Assembly: GCF_002013915.1 (NCBI RefSeq)
Contig: NZ_MBTF01000014.1
Location: 1 to 64,000, forward strand
DNA: 64,000 nt
Direction of reading: 5' to 3'
Source of the DNA: Mucilaginibacter pedocola
GTDB taxonomy: Bacteria; Bacteroidota; Bacteroidia; Sphingobacteriales; Sphingobacteriaceae
Both the position numbers and the translations under genes were made by a program. Position 1 is the stretch's first letter; every line of letters begins with the position of its first letter. The notes beneath the pieces are model-generated. The model saw only the letters and a list, made by a program, of their open reading frames with translations, was not told the origin of the DNA and made no database searches. Positions 15,020 through 24,266 of the stretch are shown in pieces.

Positions 15020-15814
15020 ATGAAAACCATCGTATTTATACACGGGATGTTCCAAAATCCCAAAAGCTGGCACAAATGGGTAGCCTTTTTTACCCAACGC
15101 GGCTATAAATGTATAGTCCCCGCCTGGCCACTACACCGTGGCGAACCCAATGCATTAAGGCAAAACCCACCTGCAGGGCTTGGCGACCTGCACTTGCAAA
15201 CCATTGTTAACGAAATGAAGGCCGTTGTGCGCGCCCTGCCCGAACCACCTATAGTGATAGGCCACTCGGTTGGTGGCTTAATTGCGCAATTATTGGTTGC
15301 CGAAGGGTTGGTTGATTTGGGTGTACCTATTGATTCGGTTGCACCAAATGCTATGCTGGCCTTCGACTGGGGCTTTATGAAAAACAGCGCCCTGATAGCC
15401 AACCCGCTGAAAGGCAACGAACCATTTTATATGGATCTGGAAAGCTTCCGGGCATCGTTTTGCAACACCATGACTGAGGAGGAAACCAAGGCAGCTTATG
15501 AACAAACCGCCTTGCACGATAGCCGCAATGTACTGCGCGATTGTATGGGCGAAGCGGGCCAGATAGATATGGATATGCCCCATGCACCTATGCTGTTCAT
15601 CGGCGGCGAAAAAGACGAGATCATCCCTGCGGCCTTGAATAAGCGTAATGCCGAGGCTTATACCGACGAAGCCAGTATCAGCGAATTTATAGAATTTTCA
15701 AATCGCGGCCATTGGATATGCGGCCAGCAGGGATGGGAAGAAGTGGCCATTTATATTGAAGGTTGGCTGCAAAAGCATGAACACATACAGTATCATGCAG
15801 TTGAAATGCATTAA
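15020..15814 (+). CDS. Alpha/beta hydrolase
   Basis: This 264-residue cytoplasmic alpha/beta hydrolase has the oxyanion-hole FIHGMFQNP (6-14), nucleophile S83 in GHSVGG, an acidic residue in GGEKDEIIP (about 196) and a C-terminal His in NRGHWICGQ (about 238). The full catalytic triad is therefore visible. The substrate is unknown; members act on esters, lactones or peptides. It is a single gene with a 350-bp upstream region of repeats. Confidence 0.88.
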   Translation: MKTIVFIHGMFQNPKSWHKWVAFFTQRGYKCIVPAWPLHRGEPNALRQNPPAGLGDLHLQTIVNEMKAVVRALPEPPIVIGHSVGGLIAQLLVAEGLVDLGVPIDSVAPNAMLAFDWGFMKNSALIANPLKGNEPFYMDLESFRASFCNTMTEEETKAAYEQTALHDSRNVLRDCMGEAGQIDMDMPHAPMLFIGGEKDEIIPAALNKRNAEAYTDEASISEFIEFSNRGHWICGQQGWEEVAIYIEGWLQKHEHIQYHAVEMH

Positions 15815-15965
15815 AAATATTAATGAAGCAGGATGATGTGCCCCTATGCGCTGAGTTTATACAGAGTGTGGGGGTATTACCATTACGCTGATTTCACAGA
15901 TTGAACGGAATACGCCGAATATTTAAGCCCCTATCGATTTTGCAGGTTGACCGCTGTAAACCCAA

Positions 15966-16427
15966 TCAGTCTCTTATCCTCGAAGTGCTTTCTATCCTAT
16001 ATCTGAATTTATTGTGCCATGTTTGAATAACCGTAACTACCAACTCGAACTGGTAACCATTCGGATCTTCCACTCTGAAATAACGGTGGCCAAAATTTTT
16101 GTGGGCCAAAGCGGGGAATGATGAATCGAAAGGAATATCAAGAGGTTCAAATGCATCCCATGCCTCTTTGGCTGTTAGAAGGCGCTCCTCTAAAATAGTA
16201 TACTGTAATGTTTTTTTAAACTCGAATGCCAGATGCTCTCGGAACCAAACTGTAGGTTTTAACCGATGATAAATATCGAAAGCCGTAGTAACCAACCAGA
16301 ATAGAAACACCGCTAATAGGACCAATAGAAACGGATAATCCCATAATACGAATATCGCCAATATCAAAATCGGAGCAGCTACAATACCGATGATGATATA
16401 TAACCATCTCTTAATCTTAGCTGTCAT
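15966..16427 (-). CDS. Membrane protein of unknown function with a C-terminal glyoxalase-like tail
   Basis: This 153-residue protein has two transmembrane helices (about 9-28 and 31-52). A soluble part follows that ends in a VEDPNGYQFELVV stretch resembling the last strand of VOC domains. I do not recognise a family. It starts 11 bases after the ROK-family gene stop in the same direction and may be translated from the same message. Confidence 0.6.
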   Translation of the reverse strand: MTAKIKRWLYIIIGIVAAPILILAIFVLWDYPFLLVLLAVFLFWLVTTAFDIYHRLKPTVWFREHLAFEFKKTLQYTILEERLLTAKEAWDAFEPLDIPFDSSFPALAHKNFGHRYFRVEDPNGYQFELVVTVIQTWHNKFRYRIESTSRIRD

Positions 16428-16438
16428 CGCTTTACGGT

Positions 16439-17638
16439 TTACCTTCCTTTCTCCTCTTTATCAAAGTTTTCCATCACCAATACCGCTGCACCTATCAGCT
16501 CCGCATCGAAACCTAAAGATGATATCAGTAATTCGGTGCCCGATGCAAGACGAGGAATACAGTATTTTAGTAATGCCTGCTGTATAGGCGCTAATAGTAT
16601 TTTGCCCACTTTGGCACCACGGCCGCTTAATACAATGTTAGCGGGGTTCATGATGTGGATGAGGATGGCAAGTGCCTTTCCTATTTTGTAACCCGCATCT
16701 GATAGCAGTTCCAACGCAAATTGATCGCCCTGGTTGGCGGCTTCCATCAGAGCATCGCCCATCATTTTAAAATTGCCGTGCATTGTTTTCAGGCTGGTTA
16801 TGCGCCCTTCTTTAATACCTTCTTCGGCCTTTTCGGCCACCACAAGCATACTGGCCTCGGCCTCTAAACACCCGCGCTTTCCGCAGGCACACAATGCGCT
16901 GTCATCTGATATAGGTATATGGCTCAACTCACCCGCAAAACCGTTAGACCCGCGGAAGATCTTACCATCTATGATCATCCCTAAACCTATACCCCAGCCC
17001 AGGTTTATCACCATAACTTCCTGCTGAAACTTGGCTATGCCAAACTTCTGCTCGGCAAGGGCTATCAAACTACTGTCGTTATCAATATAAGTGGTAATGC
17101 CTGTTTTCTCCGAAATATAATCGCTAAGCGACCGCCCGCCTGCATCCAGGTAAGTATAGTTAATGCCTTCAATGGCATTAATAAAACCGGGCATACCAAT
17201 GCCTATCCCCGCAATCTTATTTTTTGGTATGCCGCTTTGGGCAACATAATTGTTCAGGCTGTTAATAAGCATGGCCAATGCCTGCTCATTATTTTGGAGC
17301 TTTATATCAACAGTTGCCATATCGGCAACGGGGTTGTTTTGCAGGTCGATGAGTTGCAAACGTGCCGAAAGCTGATCCATGGCCACAGCCAAAATGTACA
17401 TGGCCTTGGCGTTTATGTTGTACATAAGCGGGCGGCGACCACCGCTCGAGGGCGCGTAACCTTCTTCTACCACAAAGCCTTCTTTTATCAGTTCGTTAAC
17501 GGCTTTGGTGATAGAGGGAATGCTTTTATCAAAAAGCTGGCTCAATCCGGCACACGACATTGCGTTATCGAAATACAAACGCTTTATGATCATGTTCTTC
17601 AACCAGCCGCCTTTAACACCACTACTTTTAATTTCCAT
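16439..17638 (-). CDS. ROK-family transcriptional regulator
   Basis: This 399-residue protein joins an N-terminal winged helix-turn-helix (about 12-75: MSCAGLSQLFDKSIPSITKAVNELIKEGF) to a ROK sugar-kinase-like domain. The ROK part shows GIGIGMPGFI, a substrate loop with DNDSS, and the zinc-binding CACGKRGCLEAE (about 252). This is the NagC/Mlc/XylR class, sugar-responsive repressors. The nearest glycan genes are GH16 at 9.5 kb and GH3 at 19.5 kb, not adjacent, so its targets are unknown. The Zn Cys residues are intact. Confidence 0.92.
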   Translation of the reverse strand: MEIKSSGVKGGWLKNMIIKRLYFDNAMSCAGLSQLFDKSIPSITKAVNELIKEGFVVEEGYAPSSGGRRPLMYNINAKAMYILAVAMDQLSARLQLIDLQNNPVADMATVDIKLQNNEQALAMLINSLNNYVAQSGIPKNKIAGIGIGMPGFINAIEGINYTYLDAGGRSLSDYISEKTGITTYIDNDSSLIALAEQKFGIAKFQQEVMVINLGWGIGLGMIIDGKIFRGSNGFAGELSHIPISDDSALCACGKRGCLEAEASMLVVAEKAEEGIKEGRITSLKTMHGNFKMMGDALMEAANQGDQFALELLSDAGYKIGKALAILIHIMNPANIVLSGRGAKVGKILLAPIQQALLKYCIPRLASGTELLISSLGFDAELIGAAVLVMENFDKEEKGR

Positions 17639-17832
17639 TCAGCGTATATAATCGGATGTTTATCGGGGTTTATAATTGGATAAAATTAGAAATATTGCTG
17701 CAATGTACAACAACATAACTTAAATAAGATACCCAAATATGCCTCCCGATTTTAATAAGTTTTGATTGTAATTAAATCATGACAATTTAAATACCACTTA
17801 TGCTTACGTCAGCCAAAAATAAAATGTCTATT

Positions 17833-18288
17833 TTACAGTTCCATCCGCATTTGGATGAGGCTTCGGCTAAAACCTGCTTTTTCGTAAGCTTTTATAGCGG
17901 CATCATTGTGGTAATAAACTTCCAGTTGCAGCTCGGTAATACCTTTCTGTGCCGACCAATCTTTCAGCGCCTGTATTATTATGTTGTTTACACCATTGCC
18001 GCGATACTCGGGCAGCACATACATAAAGCCGAGGTAGCTATGCTGTGGAGGGGTTAAGAAGAGTTTAGAATCTTGTATGCGCGCATATCCGCAGCCAATG
18101 GGCGCTCCGTCAAACTCCGCCACTACCAGGTGAATATGCGGGACCGTTATCATCAGCTCCAGATCGTAATATTTGGCAGGGTGCGGTTTTATAGTTGGGT
18201 CGAAAGCGCGTTCCGCCTCAATAACACCCTGCTCAAACTGAAGCAAGGTATCCATATCTGCGAAGGTAGCGGGGCGAACAGAGAACAC
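17833..18288 (-). CDS. GNAT-family N-acetyltransferase
   Basis: This 151-residue acetyltransferase has motif A at FMYVLPEYRGNGVNNIIIQAL (about 92-112, RGNGVN loop) and motif B QLEVYYHNDAAIKAYEKAGFS (about 121). The start is a GTG at 18288, the most upstream start consistent with the family; the next Met is inside the first helix. Substrate unknown. Confidence 0.88.
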   Translation of the reverse strand: MFSVRPATFADMDTLLQFEQGVIEAERAFDPTIKPHPAKYYDLELMITVPHIHLVVAEFDGAPIGCGYARIQDSKLFLTPPQHSYLGFMYVLPEYRGNGVNNIIIQALKDWSAQKGITELQLEVYYHNDAAIKAYEKAGFSRSLIQMRMEL

Positions 18289-18383
18289 GATTTAAAGATA
18301 AAGCGATTTACATGAAATGGAAAAACTTATTTGCTTTCCGACTTCGTGCTTTGCGCCTTCCGCTTCAGGCTTTCCGCTTAAAA

Positions 18384-18833
18384 CTAAGCCGCTCCCCCAA
18401 AATCGGCAATAAAATCAAAGTAGTCGTTCCAGTTGGGGTCTTCTTTGGTGTTGATATTGATGGGCAGGGTCTCGAAATCGAGCAGCGCCATATCTATACG
18501 TTCCTGCGCCATGCGGGCATTGGCGGTGTACCATTGCCAGTGTTTTTCGCCCTGGCCGGTCATTACCGCTACCAGTATGCTTTGCTTATCGCCCTCCAGT
18601 GCAGCGATCAATGCAGCTTCGAAGTTTTCCATTACGGTTGCTTCGCCGGGTGTTGGCATTTCGGCGGCTTCGTCGGTATCGTAAAGCCAGCTTATTTCTA
18701 TTTTGGTGGGGTAACTACCCGTATCAATAAATTCGCGGATATTTTGGCGGTAGCGCACCATAACGGGTATGCCATTGGCGTTAGCGCCCTCGGCGCCTGT
18801 CCAGTTGTCTTCCAGTATCAAGTCGTCGTTCAT
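18384..18833 (-). CDS. DUF695-like cytoplasmic protein
   Basis: This 149-residue soluble protein begins LEDNWTGAEGANANGIPVMVRYR and contains WLYDTDEAAEMP and HWQWYTANARMAQERI. These resemble the DUF695 family, whose function is unknown. There is no signal peptide or membrane segment. I am not certain of the family call. Confidence 0.6.
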   Translation of the reverse strand: MNDDLILEDNWTGAEGANANGIPVMVRYRQNIREFIDTGSYPTKIEISWLYDTDEAAEMPTPGEATVMENFEAALIAALEGDKQSILVAVMTGQGEKHWQWYTANARMAQERIDMALLDFETLPININTKEDPNWNDYFDFIADFGGAA

Positions 18834-18938
18834 GCTTGTAATAAGGCAATTACGCGGGGAAATGTTTGAATACCTAATTAGCTTTCAAACAACTATGTGT
18901 TGTAAGCAAAAATATATCATTTATGTTTTTACCACATT

Positions 18939-19466
18939 CTATGGCAAAAGCCAAAAGCGCCACCCGCCCCAATACCTGTTATAATGAGTATAGAAATCTT
19001 CAAACTCGGTAGGCAAAGGCAGTTTATGCTTTTGGGCAAAAGAACTATATCCCGATTCCCCTTTGAAGTTGATCATTTGGTTACTTTTTAAATTGTAGAA
19101 TATAAAGCCCGAATCGGCTTCGGCGCAGAAATTATCACCGGCTACTGAAAAGTTCCCTATGTGCAGCTCTCCTTGTTGCTTATCAGGTTTAAAATAAGGA
19201 TACCCATCAGAAGCCTCTATGGCTTTACCGTGTCCCAAAGGTATCCGCGAATCATCGCCCAAACCATGGTCGCCATAATAGGTGAACATAAATACAAATA
19301 ACAGCACAGCTACAGCGCGAAAGAGTGAACTAAATTTCAATTTCTTCAAATCGAGTTTTGCTGTGCGGAAAATAACGTGTAGAAATAAAAATAACACACC
19401 GGCGTATATCGCCGCCAGCAAGGCCATTTTAACTATCTCGAACAAAAAATGAGACGATGATGCCAT
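18939..19466 (-). CDS. Membrane-anchored protein of unknown function
   Basis: This 175-residue protein has two transmembrane helices (about 10-32 and 47-64) and a C-terminal domain with several Gly and aromatic residues (YWGGWRFWLLP at the end). The C-terminal part begins YYGDHGLGDDSRIPLGHGKAIE. I do not recognise a family. It lies beside the large GH3 gene in the same direction but 73 bases downstream. Confidence 0.6.
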   Translation of the reverse strand: MASSSHFLFEIVKMALLAAIYAGVLFLFLHVIFRTAKLDLKKLKFSSLFRAVAVLLFVFMFTYYGDHGLGDDSRIPLGHGKAIEASDGYPYFKPDKQQGELHIGNFSVAGDNFCAEADSGFIFYNLKSNQMINFKGESGYSSFAQKHKLPLPTEFEDFYTHYNRYWGGWRFWLLP

Positions 19467-19538
19467 GTGTTGAATTGCAATAAGGTATAGCTAAGATAGC
19501 AACCTAAACCCGTCGGGCTGCTATCTTAGTTTCGCTCT

Positions 19539-21935
19539 CTACTCCACCAAAAATTCCTTCTTCAACTTAATATCTTCTGATGATGCGCCTATCATTACGG
19601 TAAACTTGCCGGGTTCTACCGTCCAGTTCATGTTCTTGTCCAATAGCGCAAGATCGTCCGGGTGGAGGGTGAATTGTACGGTCTTCTTTTCGCCGGGGTT
19701 GAGGGTAATGCGCTCGAAACCCCGAAGGTCGAACTCGTAGGTGGTTACACTGCTGATGTTATCTTTCAGGTATAGCTGCACCACCTCGTCGCCTTTGCGG
19801 GCACCGGTGTTGGTAATATCCACTGATACAGAAATATCTCCCTGGCTATTCTCCTTTTCGGGCGATACCACCAAATTACTGTATTCGAATTTGGTATAGC
19901 TAAGCCCGTAGCCGAACGGATAAAGCGCACCATTAACGCTGGTATGGCCCCAACTGTTTTGACCGCCCTGACCGGCCTGTGCATTGGGTTTAAAAGGAAA
20001 ATTAAACTCCAACTGGCCGGTAGATTTCGGGAAGGTAATGCTCAGTTTACCGCCGGGGTTATTATCGCCAAATAGTGTTTCGGCAATTACCTGCCCGCTT
20101 TGCACACTCGGGAACCAGGTCTCCAAAATAGCAGGCACGTATTTGTTTTCCCAGTTGATGGTGAGCGGCTGGCCGTTTATCATTACCATTACCACGGGTT
20201 TTCCCGTTGCCTGCAATGCCTGTATCAGCTTCAGTTGGCGGCCGGGCAGATTCAGCCCCGTGCGCGAGAGGCTCTCGCCCACCCTATCCACATCCTCGCC
20301 CACTACGGCAATTACTACATCGGCGTTTTTTGCTTTGGCCACTGCCGAATCGATGCTGGCTTGTTCGCCAGCGGTTAACGGCGTTTCAATAATTTCACTT
20401 TCGGGCCAGGTAGCATCTACCATATCGCAGCCTTTAGCATAGGTTACTTCGGTGCCATTACCTACATAGTTTTTAATGCCATCAAGCACTGTAGTGATAG
20501 GGTTGTGCGATGGGCCGTAGCGGCTAATGGCATAGTTGGTTTCGGCAGCCAGTGGGCCGGTCACCAGTATATTTTTCAGCTTGCTTTTATCCAGCGGCAA
20601 CAGGTTACCTGCATTTTTCAGCAGCACCATGCTCTCGCGGTTCATTTGCAGGCTCATGGCCGCATCGGCTGGGGTATGCACCAATTTATCTGCAGCCTTA
20701 GGGTCTTTTACGTAAGGGTTATCGAATAAGCCAAGGCGGAATTTCACGCGCAATACATCGCCCACGCGGCTATCAATCACCTTCATAGATATTTTATTCT
20801 CTTTGATCAACTCGCGCAAGGGCAGTATAAAGGTTTGCGGCATGGTAAAGTTGGTGCGCACGTTCAAACCGGCTTCTACCACCTGGCGCACGGCCTCTTT
20901 ATAATCGCCGGCCACCTTGTGTTTAGAGTATAGGAACTCCACAGCCTCGCTATCGCTCACCACATACCCCTGGAAACCAAATTTCTGGCGCAGCAACTCC
21001 GTCAGGAAATAATAGCTACCGGTTATGGGTACGCCATCCCAATCGTTATAGCTGCTCATCACGCCCATGGGGTGCGCCTCCTGTATCACCCGGCGGAAGG
21101 GGTACAGGTATAACTGATGCATTTCGCGCGGGGCCACGTGCGGGTCGGTACGGGCACTGCCATCGCGGCCGCCCTTGGGCACGCTGTATACAGCATAATG
21201 TTTTAAGGTTGATGCCGCACCATTCTCCTGAATACCCAGCACCATTTGCTTGCCCAGTTCGGCAATTAAAAAGGGGCTTTCGCCATAGCATTCTACTACA
21301 CGGCCCCAACGCTGGTCGCGCGCGGGATCCAATATTGGCGCGTACACGTTGGTATAGCCTAATGCTCTTGCCTCGCGGCCCACGGTGGCACCGGCCTGGC
21401 GTACAAGCTGCTTATCCCATGTACTGCCTATCGAGATAGGTGCCGGCAGCGGCGTGGCACGGTCGTGGTTAAGCCCGTGGATGCCCTCGTTAGTAAAATC
21501 TACCGGGATACCCATACGGGTTTCTTCTACAAACCATTTTTGAACCGTATTAATGGCCGATGCATGCTTGCTAAAAGGGTACGAGTACTGCGTAGGCGCA
21601 TCATCAGTATGCGAGGTAAGGTTGTTTAGCTCCTCGTCAATATTGGCAATGCCATCCTTCCATATCTCGGTTTTCCAGCGCTCAACGGGCATCTCATCTT
21701 TCAGTACGCGTTTGTAGCCGTAAAGCGTAGCCATTTGGCAGGTTTTTTCTTCCACGGTCATTTGGCTTAGCAGGTCGGCAACGCGCTTGTCGATGGTTTG
21801 CGAGGGATCCTCAAAAACGTCCATTTTGCCGTTCTTGTTAAAATCTACCCAGCCCTTGTGGTATATGTTTTTTTGTTGTGCCGATGCCGAGAGAGTAAGC
21901 AGCAGCGCGGGTAGCAGCAGTAGTGGTTTTTTCAT
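19539..21935 (-). CDS. Secreted glycoside hydrolase family 3 (beta-glucosidase/xylosidase type)
   Basis: This 798-residue secreted enzyme has a signal peptide (1-19), an N-terminal GH3 TIM barrel (about 45-410), an alpha/beta C-terminal domain (about 430-660) and a fibronectin-III-like domain at the end (about 705-795). The nucleophile Asp is in GYVVSDSEAVE (about residue 328), and KHYAVYSVPKGGRDG is the typical substrate-binding loop. Size and order match BglX-like exo-enzymes that act on oligosaccharides. The exact sugar cannot be decided. No SusC/SusD genes are near, so it is a lone glycosidase. Confidence 0.93.
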   Translation of the reverse strand: MKKPLLLLPALLLTLSASAQQKNIYHKGWVDFNKNGKMDVFEDPSQTIDKRVADLLSQMTVEEKTCQMATLYGYKRVLKDEMPVERWKTEIWKDGIANIDEELNNLTSHTDDAPTQYSYPFSKHASAINTVQKWFVEETRMGIPVDFTNEGIHGLNHDRATPLPAPISIGSTWDKQLVRQAGATVGREARALGYTNVYAPILDPARDQRWGRVVECYGESPFLIAELGKQMVLGIQENGAASTLKHYAVYSVPKGGRDGSARTDPHVAPREMHQLYLYPFRRVIQEAHPMGVMSSYNDWDGVPITGSYYFLTELLRQKFGFQGYVVSDSEAVEFLYSKHKVAGDYKEAVRQVVEAGLNVRTNFTMPQTFILPLRELIKENKISMKVIDSRVGDVLRVKFRLGLFDNPYVKDPKAADKLVHTPADAAMSLQMNRESMVLLKNAGNLLPLDKSKLKNILVTGPLAAETNYAISRYGPSHNPITTVLDGIKNYVGNGTEVTYAKGCDMVDATWPESEIIETPLTAGEQASIDSAVAKAKNADVVIAVVGEDVDRVGESLSRTGLNLPGRQLKLIQALQATGKPVVMVMINGQPLTINWENKYVPAILETWFPSVQSGQVIAETLFGDNNPGGKLSITFPKSTGQLEFNFPFKPNAQAGQGGQNSWGHTSVNGALYPFGYGLSYTKFEYSNLVVSPEKENSQGDISVSVDITNTGARKGDEVVQLYLKDNISSVTTYEFDLRGFERITLNPGEKKTVQFTLHPDDLALLDKNMNWTVEPGKFTVMIGASSEDIKLKKEFLVE

Positions 21936-22038
21936 GAAATGAGAGAGATGTAATGAGTTTACACCTCAAATATAGCCGAAAGCAGAAACGGCAATGCCGA
22001 TTTAAAGGGCTTTTTGTACGATAACGTTTGCGAACGGA

Positions 22039-22770
22039 TTACCTGGTGATATATGTGTAAGTTATCGTTGCTTTTTCTACTCGTACGTTGATAACCGAGG
22101 CAGATGTAGGAAATCCCTCTTCATTGTAAACATAAGACGTTATCATGCCATTGAAATCAACCACATTGTTTACTCCCCACCCTCCGAGAAACGAGATGCC
22201 GAATAACAAAGGATTGTATCCACTCACCATAGAAAAAGGTGTTTTATGAGAGTCGTATTTTATTGAACCAGCCTCGAAAAGGCCAAGCAAACTATCGTAA
22301 ACTTCGTACCCTACCATATTTCCATTACTGTCATAAGTTTAATTTGCTGTAATATCAGTGCTTCCCATTAAAGTATTTTGAGTTACTCTTCCATTGTTCA
22401 GTTGCATCACAATCTTTTGTTCACCCTTATCAAATTTCCTTACAATTTCTACTCTATTTCCGCTATACATGTATGTGGCAATATAATTATCATATATCGC
22501 ATTAAGTGCGGTTGCCTGGTAACTACTTAACCTTCCATCAGCACTGTAACTATAATTATACTAATAACTGTTGGCAACGGTCAAACCTTTAACGCGATTG
22601 TTATTGTCGTAAGTAAACGTTTTGACATCATCCGGATAGCCTTCATAATGGGTAGTTATAGTGCTTACTAAATAAACCGGCTTTGTATCATTATTTGTCG
22701 ACCCGTCCTTTTTGCAGGACTGAATAATCATCACAAAAATTAGAAATGTTAGGATAAGATACCTTTTCAT
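22039..22770 (-). pseudogene. YD-repeat-like lipoprotein gene broken by two in-frame stops
   Basis: In one continuous minus-strand frame, the N-terminal lipoprotein part (22561-22770: signal, lipobox Cys in QSCKKDGS) runs into a TAG at 22561-22563. The frame then continues to a TAA at 22339-22341 and ends at 22039. The text between and beyond the stops is protein-like and joined (NYSYSADGRLSSY, then YDSNGNMVGYEVYDSL), with YD-type motifs seen in Bacteroidota lipoproteins. With both stops removed it would be 243 residues. No frameshift is needed, so point mutations explain the break. Confidence 0.8.
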
Positions 22771-22967
22771 GACCTGGTTTAGTTACCTGCCAAGATAAGC
22801 ATCTAAAGCTATATTTCGAAATTGCATTTCTATTGTTGCCGATACATCTGACTGGAAAAATACACATTAAATTATGCCAAGAATCTTAACTGTGGTATGT
22901 AATTGCAATGCCGCACATTGGCATTACTATTGTACAAATTAAGCTGTACATCTAACCTTCCTGTTTT

Positions 22968-23435
22968 ATGAGCAATGCATTTTTACTCAGCTTTGTGAGC
23001 TTCCTGCTTTTTGTAGGCAATAATGGCCACACTCCCACCAAAACCAATACACTTGCTGCCGACGAAATGATATGCGGCAAATGGCAAAACACCGATAAAA
23101 ACATAATAGTTGACGTTTATAAAGAGGGCGCGGAATTTAAGGCCAAACTGGTTTGGTTTAACAACGGAGAAGGCGAACGCGCCATGGAAAGCTGGACCGA
23201 CAAACACAACCCCGACCCTGCCCTGCGAAGCCGAAAGCTATTGGGCATGAACATACTGGAAAAACTGGTGTACGACCCCGAGACTAAATCATGGGAAGAC
23301 GGCATTATTTACGACGCACAAAACGGCCGCCACTGGAATTCCTCTGCCCGTATAGATAAACACGGAGAGCTAAAAGTGAAGGGCTATTGGCATATTAAGC
23401 TCATTGGCAAAACCATGACGTTTAACAGATTATAA
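22968..23435 (+). CDS. DUF2147-family exported protein
   Basis: This 155-residue protein has an N-terminal hydrophobic signal (about 3-17) and a DUF2147 beta-barrel-like domain: GKWQNTDKNIIVDVYKEGAEFKAKLVWF (about 37-64), DGIIYDAQNGRHWNSSARID and VKGYWHIKLIGKTMTFNR at the end. DUF2147 proteins are widespread exported proteins of unknown function. Start at the ATG at 22968. It is convergent with yceI across a shared terminator. Confidence 0.85.
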   Translation: MSNAFLLSFVSFLLFVGNNGHTPTKTNTLAADEMICGKWQNTDKNIIVDVYKEGAEFKAKLVWFNNGEGERAMESWTDKHNPDPALRSRKLLGMNILEKLVYDPETKSWEDGIIYDAQNGRHWNSSARIDKHGELKVKGYWHIKLIGKTMTFNRL

Positions 23436-23515
23436 ATCTGCAAATTTCCAATATGCAGATGAAAAAGAATATTTCTTATTGACCGCGACACGAATACCGT
23501 ATACGTATAAAACAC

Positions 23516-23548
23516 AAAAGCGCCCCCGGGTTATCCGCGGGGCGCTTT
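23516..23548. terminator. Bidirectional terminator between DUF2147 and yceI genes
   Basis: A stem of about 10 bp, aaagcgcccc with ggggcgcttt, surrounds a short loop and is flanked by A's on the left and T's on the right, so it can act on both strands. Confidence 0.7.
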
Positions 23549-23575
23549 GTGCTTTATTATTGATCTAAAAACTTA

Positions 23576-24154
23576 TTATTTAGCCTGGCCAAATTCGCCG
23601 CTTGCGCTTAGCTCAACTTCGTCGCTCAGCATTGGTGCGCCGTATTTGCTACCGAAACCGAAATCAGAACGTTTGATAGTACCGGTTACTTTGAAACCTG
23701 CAGCAGGCTCTTTGCTCATTGGGTTGATGATGGTGCCTTTGTGTACCAGATCGAAAACAACCGGTTTAGTAACACCGTGCAAAGTTAAGTTACCTGCCAG
23801 TTTGTATTTGCCTGCGCCTGCAGCTTTAATGCTGGTGCTGGTGAAAGCAAGAGTTGGGAATTTTGCTACATCGAAAAATTCTTCGCCTTTAAGGTGGCCG
23901 TCGCGACGGTCGTTCTCGGTGTTTACCGATGCAGTTTGTGCTACGAAAGTAACTTTAGCATCGCTGAAATCAGGTTTTGCAGCTACGATAGTTGCATCAA
24001 AATCTTTAAAAGTACCGTCAACTTCAGATACTGCTAAGTGGGTGATGGTAAAAGTAACGTGCGAGTGTGCTTTGTCGTTTTTCCAGGTGGTTTGTGCGAA
24101 AGAAGCCGTTTGCATTAATAATGCAGCAGCGGCTAATAGTAGGGTCTTTTTCAT
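23576..24154 (-). CDS. YceI-family periplasmic lipid-binding protein
   Basis: This 192-residue exported protein has a signal peptide (1-20, ending SFA-Q) and the YceI lipocalin-like fold: AHSHVTFTITHLAVSEVDGTFKDFDATI, a polyisoprenoid-binding barrel, and KRSDFGFG near the C-terminus. YceI proteins bind isoprenoid lipids, and some are induced by stress. The start is the ATG at 24154; the longer frame to 24286 is not supported. A perfect 30-bp palindrome lies over the promoter. Confidence 0.93.
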   Translation of the reverse strand: MKKTLLLAAAALLMQTASFAQTTWKNDKAHSHVTFTITHLAVSEVDGTFKDFDATIVAAKPDFSDAKVTFVAQTASVNTENDRRDGHLKGEEFFDVAKFPTLAFTSTSIKAAGAGKYKLAGNLTLHGVTKPVVFDLVHKGTIINPMSKEPAAGFKVTGTIKRSDFGFGSKYGAPMLSDEVELSASGEFGQAK

Positions 24155-24187
24155 GTTGTTAATTGTATTTAAATATTTTTTACGGCT

Positions 24188-24245
24188 CAAAGATATATAT
24201 TCGCTTATCAAACAAACAAAATAAATGTTTAAACATTTATTTTGT
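24188..24245 (-). promoter_or_regulatory. yceI promoter with 30-bp operator palindrome
   Basis: The minus strand carries a -7 box TATCTTTG (24188-24195). Twenty bases upstream, over the -33 region, is a perfect palindrome at 24216-24245 centred on tttaaa, with arms aaaataaatgttt and its complement. Such a site suits a dimeric MarR/TetR-type repressor. The regulator is not identified in the window. Confidence 0.6.
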
Positions 24246-24266
24246 GAAACAGCGCTGACAAAGCCC

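Noticed and set aside
9460..21935. Polysaccharide utilisation locus around the GH16 and GH3 genes
   Set aside because: No SusC/SusD pair or linked sensor is present, and the two genes are 9 kb apart among unrelated genes.
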